Shown piece by piece: positions 1-10,486 of a stretch of DNA of 64,000 bases (position 1 is the stretch's first letter; each line of letters opens with the position of its first letter). Source of the DNA: Fulvia fulva (lineage: Eukaryota > Ascomycota > Dothideomycetes > Mycosphaerellales > Mycosphaerellaceae); contig NC_063023.1 of the NCBI RefSeq assembly GCF_020509005.1, positions 1,426,001-1,490,000 on the forward strand, written 5' to 3'. Both the position numbers and the translations under genes were made by a program. The notes beneath the pieces were generated by a model. That model ran no database searches and had not been told where the DNA came from. It saw only the letters and a program-made list of their open reading frames with translations.

Positions 1-1869
1 CTCTCCTTTCCTCTCTGTGGCAGGTCCTTTGAACTTCCTCATGTTTGCAAGGGAGCAGATCTTGCAGTTCTGGTGTTCAGAAGGAACAGGAATGGGATCT
101 TTCTTGTCAGTGACTCTATGCAGGTTTCTTAGCAGTCCCTTGCTAAGGTGTGCACATCTTCTATGCTATAGCTCCCACTGGTCCTGGGACTCAGTGGCAG
201 TCATAGCCTGTTCCAATTCACACTCAAAATGTGTACCTAACTTGGACAGATCCAAGTCATGCTCCTGTAGAGAGGCATATGCTTGAGGCATAGCTTCAAG
301 CTGCTCTGAAACACTTTGAATGAATGGAACACCCCCTCTCAGTTTTGTCTGGACAACAGGTTTTCCAGAAAGGGATTTAAGGGTGAAACTGGGTGGTTGG
401 ACAGCAAATTGTTGGCTGAACTGATTCCATTAAACAAGACTAACTCCAAGGCCAGGAACAAACAAGACATTTTCTAAGACAATTTGCTTTCCAGAAGGAC
501 CACCCATTACTGCACTTCCCATATGTGTAGCTTGTAGATAGCCACCCCCAACCTTGATCCACTTCCTCTTTTGAAGAGGCTTCAGTGTCCTGAATAGTGA
601 ATCTTGGTCAGTCATATGTGATGAAGCACAAGAGTCAAGCAACCACTCGGACGAGGGGTACTTGCCCTTGGCTTCCACAGTGCAATGGGCAACCTCATCA
701 ACATCATCATCTTCTGATGGTATCTCAGGGTCTGATGCGTCTTCCTGGGTCGCACGGGCCCTTGCAGGCTTCTTACTAGAGGAGGCCTTTGGCTTGCGGC
801 TCTCCTTCATCTGCTTTGCAAGGTCCGTCATCACCTTGAGGACATCACGAAGGTTTGGTGATGATGACCTCCTACGAGGTGGTGACGGTTGTCTCTTAGC
901 AGGGTAGGTAACCCTAGCTAGTTTGTCCTTGTTCCTAACAGCCTGCTGAGCTGCAGAAAGGTGTGGGCACTTGCTCATAAAATGGTCACCATTGCAGAGA
1001 TGGCACGTGAGCTTGCCCTGGAAACCCTTCTTAGCGAACATGGCTGTCCCTTGATGAATCATTGATTCTTGCTTCTCCCTAAGGATTGCAAGAATGTCTT
1101 GTGGTGAGAGATTCACCTGGGCATCAATTGCATCGCGAATTGAGCCAAATGAGTCTGGCAGAGCTGCTAAGAGTTGCTGGATCTTTCTGTCCTCAGTCTT
1201 GATGTCTTGGAACTGAGGCGAGATTAAAACAGCCCTCCTTGCAATTGAGCTAAGCTCCTGCCAGGCGTCATCTATTGACTGGTCCTCTGTCATCACGAAA
1301 TTGGTGTATTGCTGAAGCAAACTTCTTCCAGTAGCGAGAAGTCTTCTCTTGTATTTGGCTTCAGCCCATTCCCACAACTCCTTCGCATGCCGGATCTCGT
1401 ATGTCATCTCTTGGTCATCTGTCGACAGACAGATGTACATCTCATACAGGGCCGTTGCATTGTGCCGTCTGTACGATGCCTTCCTTATCGCTTGATCTAA
1501 AGGAAGGGATGACTCCGATGATGTAGAGGGTGTCGCTATAGATGGGGTTGCAGCGGGAATGTCCGTAATGATGTCTTCGAGGACCCAGTCAACCTGCTTT
1601 GATACCAGGTGTATTCTCATCAGCTTGAACCATGTTTCGTGGTTCTCTCTTGTCAGAACAGGTGCTACTCTCTTTCTTGTAAACCCAGTCTCGTTCTCCA
1701 TTTTTTGTAAGTTGAGGGACAGGTTGGCTGCCCTCAGGTAAAAGGATGTATTCGGTCGTACGCGATCGGATCGAAATGGGATAAAACGAACGCGAGGTTG
1801 ATGGCGGAGAGGATGGCTATCCGCCGGGAAGGGGAGGAAAGTCGAAGGATCGTGTTGGTGCTGAGACAC
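1..1869 (-). pseudogene. copia Gag-protease-pre-integrase polyprotein, partial, two nonsense codons
   Basis: The open part (430-1869, 479 codons) contains the copia N-terminus with TRENHETWFKLM, a UBN2/Gag region, a zinc knuckle of form CX2CX3HX4C (CHLCNGDHFMSKC) and the protease active-site region reading LDSCASSHM, where most copia elements have DSGAS or DTGAS. A TAA at 430-432 ends the ORF. The same frame continues to a TAG at 166-168 and then to the GAG-pre-integrase motif (HRRCAHLSKGL, then CKICSLANM). The TAG replaces the Trp of the usual LWHR. The likely true start is either the Met at 1869 or an internal Met (MENETGF) near 1698; the internal one fits family alignments better. The gene runs off the left edge. 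Confidence 0.8.
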
Positions 1870-2202
1870 TGTAGCGTAACTCTCTCAGCAGAGGGGGTTT
1901 CTGAGACACTGCGGCTCTCTCAGAATGAACAGTTAGTCGATGCGAACGCGATGTCCGGAGAGCGACTCTTCTCAGTAAGCTCGCCCACTTGTCTGAGGTA
2001 TTGGCACAGGCTCCCTGACTCGGAGTCTGACAGTGCCTCACTAGGCTCTTTCACGTCTTATATGCACCTACAGCACGGCTATAGCTTCCTATACAAGGCG
2101 GGTGCGGCCTCCAGTCTGCCTTCCTTTTGTTCTGAAGAGGAATAACTCCAATACGACTTTGTCGAGGGTGAAACACCGAGTTGCTAACCCGGGCTCATAA
2201 CC

Positions 2203-2420
2203 TATTAAACAGGTACGAGTTGCGCAGCAGTGGAAGACGGCGGATCACACAAAAGACGAAGAAGGACCCAATGGGATAGCGTGTATCTACATACAGTATC
2301 GCCGGTGTTGGTGTAGGTGTTTCAGGAGGGACAGCTGTACTTAGGACTTGACTAGCAAGCCCTGATTACTAATCCCCCTAAGCACCTAATGTTGACCCTA
2401 TGACCTGCATATTCTCAACA
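2203..2420 (-). repeat. copia 5' LTR (about 218 bp)
   Basis: On the minus strand the LTR starts TGTTGAGAATATG at 2420, a start typical of fungal copia LTRs. It is followed near 2202 by GGTTATGAGCCCGG, which is in the position expected of a primer-binding site. The right boundary is clear. The left boundary is only estimated from the putative primer-binding site, because the partner LTR is outside the window and cannot be aligned. Confidence 0.6.
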
Positions 2421-5400
2421 GGTTATACCTAAGCTTACGAGCGATTATAGAATAGATAATCCGCGCTCGAATTAAGAACAGAATTCTTAAGTATAGTTAA
2501 GGTACTTATACGAATACTTAGTTCTTAGTAGCGAAGAAGGTCGAGCTAAATAGTAAAGCTATACTATATAGGTTGATCAACTCCGCTATACTCTTAAACG
2601 AGGTAACGATAAGGGATACGAACATTCCCCTAGATACGGACGGGTTCTCGGAAGACTTTACTAGGTATAGAGTAGCCTCTTTAGTAGACTTGTTTTCGGG
2701 GTACGACTAGATTACGCTTAACGAAAGCAGCCGAGACTTAACGGCCTTTATAACGCCTCTTAGGCTTATACGGTATATAACGTTACTATAGGGTACAACG
2801 AACTTAGTTACTTAGTTCGTACGGGTAGTAACTAAGGTGTTAATAGACTATATTTCTTACCGAGCAAAACTATTTCTTAACGATATCGGCGTAAAAGGTC
2901 CTACTAAGGACTATAGTAACGCTAAGGTAGAGCCTAGCCTTCGACGATAGGTCGTAGAACATATTATATCCCTTAATCTTATTCTTACGGACCTAGAGAG
3001 GGCCGGAGCGATAGTCGTAGGGGAGAAGTCGTAGTGGCTTTATAAGACCCTAAAGATCGTAGGCTATATTACTAGCCCGAGCGGCCGCTATCTAGATCCT
3101 AAGGTAGTGGCTAAGATCTTAAACTAGCTGACCCTAAAGTATATAAAGGACGTTCGAGTTTATTTTAGGATCTATATTTACTTCCGGATTTAGGTCCCCT
3201 AGTTTGTGATCGTCGCTCGGCTAATATATAAGCTTTTAAGGAAGGACGTCGAGTTTGTCTAGACTAAGAATAAGTAGTTCTCGAAAGAGAACCTAGTAAG
3301 ATTCTTAGTAATAGTACTAGCGTTAGTGACTATCTCCTACGTCCTAGGAGCTAGTAGGATCTTCGTTTCTATTAACGCGAGTAGTATTAGGTAGGGTTAT
3401 ATAATATCGTAGGAACTACTAGATAATACTCGACGAAGACACCTAGTAAGATATAAGAGCAGCACCTAGAACGTAAACGAGGCTAAGTATAATATAGGAA
3501 AGCGGGAGTGCCTCGGAGTACTAAAGGGCCTTAAGAAGGTGTAGCGCTACCTCGTAGGAGTAGACTTTATCCTCGAAGTTGATACTAAAACGCTAGTATA
3601 GTAGTTAAATCGGCTAGTATCCGATATTCTAAACTCTCTAATAGTAAGGTAGGTTACTTAGATCCGGCTATTCACCTTTAAAGTAAGGTATGTCGATAGG
3701 AAGAAGCACTCTAGACCGGATATACTGTCTCGTAAACTACCTATAGCTAAGGAGCTTACAGAACCTAATAATAACATTAATAAGATAATTAACGACAAAT
3801 TATTCCGTTACGCTAAGCTAGTAACACTTTCCCCGTTATTCTAGAGCGTAAACGACTCCTCGAACCCTAGTATAGTAACAATTCCGAGCTTATAGCTTAT
3901 ATTCTAGTATATCGAACACGACCGGAAGGGGTCACCCGGGCTAAGTATCGAAACCTCGTTAAGAAGAGTCCTCGGTACTACTTAAGAGACAAGCTCTTAT
4001 TTTATTAGCGGCGAAGGGGTACACCGATATAGCTAGTAGTAGACGATAAAAATACTTAGAAAGAGATCGTAATATACTATTACGAAAAGTATAGTCACCG
4101 GAGCGTAGAGCTAGTATATAATCTTATTACTAGCCGGTATTACTAGGAGGGCTACTTCTCCGACGTATTAAATTAGGTAAGGACTTATACTCCTTATAAC
4201 TTTTACGAAGGTAACTAGAGAGTAGGAGAAATATACTTCTCGACTTAGTAGGTTATAGGAGAGAGGTAGTACTACAATCCCGTCTACGTATATAGAAACG
4301 GGTACTTACCTATCGCCCAAGAAGCTCTAAGTAGGTAGATTAAGGCGAAGGTCGTACGGAAGCCTCTAAATTTACGGGCGATTACTAAGTCTTTATACGA
4401 GATAGTATTTAGCCGGTATAGATACTACTATAAGATTGTGTTTAATAACGCTAGTATTAATAAAGTAGAGGTAGAGAGGATGCTTATTAGTATAGGTATT
4501 AAGTATATCCGGATCTTACCCTACTATCCGTAGTTAAATATAACTATAGAAGTAGGACATTAACCTGTTCTAGCTATATTAGCTAAGCTTACTAAGAATA
4601 CCTACAAGTCCTAGGAACGATAAATTGCTACAATACTTTAGGCTAATAGAACTACGGTATCTAGAATCACGGGTATAACGCCGGCGGAGGTCCTATATAG
4701 CTATTATACTATTCTCCCGATCGAGATAGAATACCCGATATAGGCAAACTATAAATAGGGATCTATTAGATCAAAGGAGGAGCTATTAGCTATTCGGGCG
4801 CGTTAATTATAGGTGCGGGACATAAGTCTTTAGGAGTTATAGTTACGAAGAGTAAGGCTTCGTGCCCTAAGTAAGGAATACTTCGATACTAAACGTAGTA
4901 TTAACTTCTAGAGGTTCTAGGTCGGAGATCTTATAGTCAAGTTCAACAAGCCGTATAAGAATAACCTATCTAGAAAGAATAGGTACCGCTAGCTTAGGCC
5001 GTATCGTATAGCTAAGGTGTACTCGGGGTTCAGTATATACGCCCTTAAAGAGCTTAATAGTACGAGGTTAAAGGGTATATAAGCCCGAGAGAACCTGAAG
5101 CTAATCCTATAGTTAAGACCGGACCCGGAGCTTAACCTTCCTAAAGCTAAAGACATTATAGCGCTAGAGAATAGGGTTAATGTCGCGAATATCGAAAAAG
5201 GCGATCTTCCGAATAAGAATAGACCTACTACGTCCGAATCTAACGACAAAGAGGATGACGATATACTTCTAATAGGCATTAATAGAGCTGCTACACTTCC
5301 GGAACTAGAATCTAAGCCGACGAGACTATAGGTGCGGCCTTATAACCTTACTACGGAGGAGATAGCCAAATTTACTAAGATTTAGGTTAAAGGAGGGATA
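2421..5400 (+). mobile_element. Ty3/gypsy pol remnant, heavily RIP-mutated
   Basis: No long ORF survives, but the plus-strand frames keep an ordered gypsy pol. The reverse transcriptase is at about 2660-3100 (DLFSGYD, ITPLRLIRY, then FLNDIGVKG). RNase H is at about 3340-3740 (ASSIR-GY, GKRE, RGVLKGLKKV, RKKHSRPDILSRK). The integrase zinc-binding and core regions are at about 4020-4800 (HRSVELVYNLITSRYY; YYYKIVFNNASINK; SIGIKYIRILPYYP; ILPIEIEYP). Stops are nearly all TAG where CAG or TGG is expected. At 2879-2881 the active-site Asp codon has become AAC (FLDD to FLND), a TpG to TpA change. CpA and TpG are almost absent. Gag is missing here, probably displaced by the copia insertion at 2420. 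Confidence 0.85.
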
Positions 5401-7270
5401 GGACTCTATTATTTCTTTTTTTCTTAGGCTTCTAGTACCTAGTTTCTAGCGTGCTTAACTGATTTCTAGGCTATATCCTTGATTTAAGAGTAGGCTTACT
5501 ACGAATACTAGACTTTGACTTAGCCTCCTTAGCCCCTTATAGAATGAACTTACGATCTCCTTAATATCTCTAGACTAACTACTTGACTAGACGCCGGATC
5601 CGCCTTCTTTACGTATAACTTATAGGTATAGTTTCTTAGTTTATATTAGCGTGGCGGAGGTGAAACTAGGGATAGTTTCGTAATAGGGGAGGATATATTA
5701 ACGAGCTAAGGGCCCCTTTAGACCCTAAAATTTGCGCGTCGAATCTCGTTAACCTTTAACGGTTAATTAAGTAGTAGGGGTATATAGGGGTACTACTGAG
5801 ATATATATAGTTAGGAGGCAACCTTAGTAGGAAAAAAAGATTTAGGAAGAATCTCTCTATAAGGCGAAAATACGGGAATCTAAAAATTTCAGATTTATTA
5901 TCTTTTAGGATCACTATATATATCTCACGGCCCGTAGACCGGCAAGTATACACACCTACACGTAAGCTATCCTAAGGTCACTAGGCGCGCCCTTGCTTAC
6001 TAGGGTAGTTAGTCGTCTTTACTACCTTTCCTTATTAGGAAGGATATATCTACTACTCAGCGTAGCTTACTACCTAGTATATCCTCTATTATTAGCTATT
6101 ACTACCTCGTAGCGTTCTCGTATACTCTGATATATACGTAATATGTCCTTAGGTATAAGCTTGGCCTATTCTTAATAGTAAGATTAAAGGTAGTAACTAT
6201 CGCGATCCGAGCGTATATATAGGTAATATCCTATTATTAGAACTTGAGGCTACGTACGCTAAGAATTAGGTGACTAATTAGTTACCTATAGCCTCTTTAA
6301 GAGCAACACCTATCTATTCTAGATAGATATATACAATATATAACCTACTTTTGAAACACCCTATATAAGCCCGTACAATAACTTCCTATACTTCTAACGT
6401 AATAGCAATACCTTCTAAGATAGATATAGATAGCCGGAAGGGGTTAGCGTAAATATAGGGGTTATAGAAACTATGTCTAGGACTATAGCTCCTCCGTCGA
6501 TCCTTAGATACTAGCGCGCGATACGGGCTAACTATAGCGCAATCTGATCGTCTAGCTTAATAACGTCGCGAGAGAACTAGACTTTAAACTAGAAGGCGTA
6601 GAGCCGAGTCTACTAACCGGCTAACTATCCGGTAGGTATATCCGGAAGGCGTGTCTTAGTACGAACGGGGAGCCGCGGGAAGTTGTTAGACACGGCCGAA
6701 GTATAGGTAACGGCGAGGGCGTCTATCTAAGCTATTAACTCCTCGCCCTAAGGAGAGCGCGGGACAGGAGCTATAGTAAGCTATAAGAGAGAAAGGAGTC
6801 TAAAACACGTTAGTATTACTATATTAACGCCGACACCGCGGCGCGGCTTATATATCTTGATCTGATTAAGAATAAGTTAGCTAAGGCTAAAGAAGGTTAA
6901 GGAAGAAGCTACCGAAGGGTAAAGAGGTTATTAAAGACTTAGTAAGCTTGAAGGTTAATGTTCGTAGTCAGATTGATTTAGAATAAGAGCGTGCTTTTAT
7001 ACTTACGTTCTATACGAGCTACCTAATACTACGAGCTTCTAACGATATAGGAAGGCGTAAACACGCGTAAGAAGCTCGCGGCGAGGTTATCTAACGGGGT
7101 TAGTAAGCTCGTAGTGAGCTTAGGTAGTAGAGTTAAGCCGCGCAAGGCAGTTGTATATACGGAGTGAAGTAAGCTAAAGGATTATAGGGTAGGAAGCCAC
7201 GACGAAGGAAGCTGAAGCTTCAGAATCTCTTTTGTTATCGATTCAAGTATATAGGCGATCAGGCTGGCCG
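5401..7270. repeat. RIP-mutated repeat sequence, identity unclear
   Basis: The base composition is the same CpA/TpG-poor, TA-rich type as the gypsy remnant and it continues without a break. The first part (about 5390-5960) lies where the gypsy 3' LTR should be: a purine run near 5393-5405, then non-coding AT-rich DNA. A weak degenerate frame is visible near 6897-7100 (LRKKLPKGKEVIKDL, then ERAFILTFYTSYLILRAS), but I do not recognise it. Composition returns to normal near 7270, just before the P450 gene. Confidence 0.55.
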
Positions 7271-7587
7271 CCTCAGGCTGATACAGGTGTGTCAGGGTCT
7301 AGTAGGGGAGGATGTGACGTTCTTATCCGAACACACCGCCGGCTTGGCGCTCAGCTTCATATTTAGAGTTTTCTCAGGTAGCTTTTCTGTATCTCAAATT
7401 CACACTCGCCAAGGTTCTCACACTATTGTAAAGACCTCTCGATCCCACTGCAAGTTTTGCTTGGGGGTGTGATGAAGTCGTAGCAATGTTGATGGAGAAT
7501 TGCTGTGCAAGTGCTCGCCGGGACGACGCTTGGCATTGAGTCGGTATGAGATGAAGTCTTTCATCAAGCACATCCGCTCAGTCGCGG

Positions 7588-9158
7588 TCAGGAAAAGACG
7601 GTCTTTTCAGGCCGCTTTCTAGTCTCAAGGCGCACGGCCGGATCCACCATCTGGAAAATACCATTCTTGACAGTCTTTGGTTCACACCCCTTCTGCAGTC
7701 TGAGATCGTACTGCAGCAGGACATGAGCCAGACATAATTTGATCTCGACCGCAGCAAGGAACCTGCCTGGACAAATGTGGTTCCCCATGCCGAAGACATT
7801 GTGCTCCTTGGTAGAGGACACAAAAGATGTACGCTCGTCGCCATCTTTCACCTTTCTGAGATACCGATAGCCGTCGAATTTCTCCGGGTCGTGGTGCAAA
7901 TTCGAATTCCACATCCCAGAAGAGGCAACAGCGATGATCGAGCCGCGAGGAAGTCGAGTGCCGGCTGGTAAGAAGACATCGCGGACAGCTTCACGCTCGA
8001 GACTGACTGTCATCTTGTAAGCTGAGCTCGAGTGTTAGGAATGGTACGTGGCTTACCTATCGATGGCGGTCCAAGCCTTTGCGACTCTTTCATAACGCTG
8101 TCAAGCAACTGCATGTTCGCCAGCGCCGCCTGTGTCAAGCCCGTCGCTCCGATGGCGTCAGTGATCTCCCCTCGCAATGGCTCGATGATGTTTGAGTGCT
8201 GGCAAATGTCTATGAGGACTTGTCGCAGCGCCTCAGAAGTTGTGAAAAGGGCAGCCATGGCGAAAGCAAGCTGCACTCCACCATGATCAATGGGTCTGCC
8301 AGCAGCGATCTCTTGGCTCCAGGCAATTGCATCTTGAAAGTCTTCCTCGCTTCCTGCCTCTGCTGCTACCAGTCGTCTGTCAAGTTCGACTTGCATAGCA
8401 TTCCTTACATCCTTCACCAGCTTTCGGCATGTTCGAGCTCCGGGCAGGAACCAATGAACAATCGGTCTCGTCCAGCTTGGCCATCTCTTCAGCTCAAAGG
8501 CGGCTGCAAAAAATCCGGTAGCATACGTCGTAGTCATACGCTGCCATTCAGCATCTCGCGCGAGATCAGGCCCCACGAATGCTGAAGCAGCAGCCCTCGA
8601 GACCAGGCTCATCGTGTCGGGAGTCCAGTTCAGCGTGTGCCAGTCGCCATCCAACCCGCAAACATCGTCAAGCGCTGCGCCAACATGCTCGCTAATGATA
8701 GGCACCAATCGTCCATTCTGCGACAGTTTCTTCTTGATGGTATCGATCACTATGTTGTCAGGGTTGTGGATGATAGCATTAGCTTCAAAGCCAGGGTAGT
8801 TGCCGAAGAAGTCATGGTAGATGAGTGCTTGATGATTGAGGTCCTTGTTGCTTTTCACCCAGTCTGTTAGAGAATCTGGCAGGATGATGCGAGGCCCTGA
8901 TGGCGTGTCTAGTGTGACGGGTCCATTGTGCTTTCGAAGACCGTTGGCGACGAGAGATCGGGCATTTCGCGCGTACTCAGCGTGTGCTTTCCTTCGAGTG
9001 AAGTCTCCGGGGTAGACATTGACGACTGGGAAGATTGACTTTCTGCTTGACGAGTAGTAGAATAGAGATACGACTGTGATCAGCAGAGCGAGCCAGGTAG
9101 GCAGACGTGAAAAGAGATCCAACGCGTACGAGATTACCATCTTGAGGGCGAAACACAA
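7588..9158 (-). CDS. cytochrome P450 monooxygenase
   Basis: A heme-thiolate monooxygenase, probably ER-anchored and oxidising a small lipophilic molecule; the substrate cannot be read from sequence. Exon 1 is 8057-9158 and exon 2 is 7588-8021, giving 511 residues, a normal P450 length. Visible features are an N-terminal membrane anchor (about 20-37), an I-helix region ending LFTTSEALRQVL, the K-helix ESQR (358-361) and the heme loop FGMGNHIC with ligand Cys451, followed by PGRFLAAVEIKL. The loop and following helix resemble fungal P450s of the ent-kaurene-oxidase-like type. The intron is only 35 nt (8022-8056) but has GTAAGC, a CTAAC branch site and CTCAG, and splicing it joins PPSI to AYKMTVS in frame. 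A second Met (9140) is an alternative start. No biosynthetic backbone gene lies nearby. Confidence 0.88.
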
Positions 9159-9201
9159 TGCTGCGGTGTACTCTTACCGTGGCTCAGTGCCAGCGAGGCT
9201 A

Positions 9202-9211
9202 CATATATATG
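9202..9211 (-). promoter_or_regulatory. probable TATA box of the P450 gene
   Basis: The self-complementary CATATATATG lies 44-53 bases upstream of the P450 start codon at 9158, at a plausible core promoter distance. Its only support is motif and position. Confidence 0.4.
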
Positions 9212-9518
9212 TTTGGGTGCCATGGTGATGAGCGTGCCGCCGTGATGGCGGTGTCAATGTTGAGGGCAAGTGCCAGTCGGAAGGACTGAAGAAAGGAGGA
9301 ACGGGAATTGGTCCGCGGACGAAAACGGACGAAAGGTCTTGGCAAACTCGGGATTCCATCCTTCCAACTTTCACCACTTGCGCAACACCATCAATACACT
9401 CTCAAGGTATGTTCCGATCATCGTAAGCCACCATACATTACTTACTTCGCCATAATGTGAGGCTGTACGGCGTTAATATGGACAGCTCTGCACCCACTAA
9501 TACACTCCCCTCCTAGGC
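9212..9518. other. P450 upstream region and 5' flank of the broken reductase
   Basis: No coding signal. An intron-like stretch lies at about 9407-9518 (GTATGT donor, ACTAATACA branch site, CCTAG acceptor) just before the reductase remnant. The exon that should precede it, with the glycine-rich nucleotide-binding motif, is not recognisable. Confidence 0.35.
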
Positions 9519-10486
9519 CACGTCTGCGACCAACTTCTCCAACTTGGCTACAGGGTCAAATGCACGCTACGGGACGAGACTCGTTGCAAATGGGTCATCG
9601 ATCACTTTAAAGAGAACTAACTTGGCCTATTCGAAGCCGTCGTGGTCACTGATCTGAGCTCGCCGGGTGTCTTCGACGCACTCTTACAGGATGCCAGCGG
9701 ATTGGCACATGTAGCTACAGAGGCTTTCGGCGGCTATGATCCCAACATTGTCGTCAACGCAACGATCGCGTCAACAAACACTTCAGATCTTCCAATCAGC
9801 GCTGAAGAGCCAAACGCTCAAGCGGTTTGTGCTCACATCATCTAGCAGTGCTCGCTACACCACAAGCCCAAAGTCGAAGAAGCCAAGGACTATCACTGCA
9901 CAGGACTGGAACATCGACGCAGTCGCCCGAGCATGGGCTTCGCCACCGTATACGCCAGATCGCTTCTTTGACGTGTATGCTGCATCGCAGACGCAGTCCG
10001 AACATGCTCTGTGGAAGGCTCTGCGCGAATGCGAGACTGACGTTGTAGTCAATGCTGTGGCACCAGACAGCAACTTTGGACCGTCTCTTGTTTCCGGCCA
10101 CAAGAGCAGCACCGGCAAAATTCTCTACGATGCTTGGAAGCAAAGTGATGGCTCCATGCTCAGGCCTTTCATGGACGGTGGTTATCGATGGCTGCTCGAC
10201 GTCCGAGATAGTGCGAGCTTGCACGTATCTGCTCTACTGGACCCAGATGTCCAGAACGAACGCCTTCTTGGATATGCCCATGAGTACAATGGACATCAGC
10301 TAAGTTGACTTTTTCAAGCAGCATGGCCAACACCTGGGTACCCATGTTGACTTCAAACCTGCTCTACCAGGCGACTGGTCTTGCATCGATCAGGTTGAGA
10401 AGTCGCGCTCGCTTGAGCTGCTTCGTCGTCTTGGAAAGAATGGCTGGATTGCAAAAGAGCAGACTTTGAGGGAGAACTTACAGTAG
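9519..10486 (+). pseudogene. NAD(P)-dependent epimerase/aldehyde-reductase-like (extended SDR), broken
   Basis: Three adjacent frames together read like a fungal extended short-chain reductase of the dihydroflavonol-reductase type. The first segment (9519 to about 9790, HVCDQLLQLGYRVKCTLRDE, ASGLAHVATEAF) has a TAA at 9618-9620. The second (about 9780-10306) has TLKRFVLTSSSSA, the YAASQTQSEHALWK motif with the catalytic Tyr and Lys, NFGPSLV and DVRDSASLHVSALLDP. The third (10307-10486) has DQVEKSRSLELLRRLGK and ends in TAG. The shifts near 9785 and 10300 are small indels, and the N-terminal GxxGxxG motif is missing. Codons between the breaks are well conserved, so decay looks recent. The lesions are not RIP-like. 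The gene next to it is a P450 on the opposite strand. Confidence 0.75.

Larger units (their letters stand above)
1..2420 (-). mobile_element. Ty1/copia LTR retrotransposon, 5' part
   Basis: This is the 5' LTR, leader and gag/protease/start-of-integrase part of a copia element read on the minus strand; the rest lies left of the window. The right edge is set by an LTR beginning TGTTGAGAATATG on the minus strand (ending at 2420 in plus coordinates). Next comes a leader, then a Gag ORF with a UBN2-like region, a zinc knuckle, the copia-type protease signature and the GAG-pre-integrase motif. CpA and TpG are present at ordinary frequency, unlike in the neighbouring gypsy remnant, so this copy has escaped RIP. 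It carries two in-frame nonsense codons and is probably not autonomous. Its junction with the RIP-mutated gypsy sequence at 2420/2421 suggests it inserted into that element. Confidence 0.85.

Noticed and set aside
2421..7270. AT-rich block as a possible centromere or unusual gene-free domain
   Set aside because: It keeps an ordered gypsy pol and the RIP dinucleotide pattern, which explain the composition.
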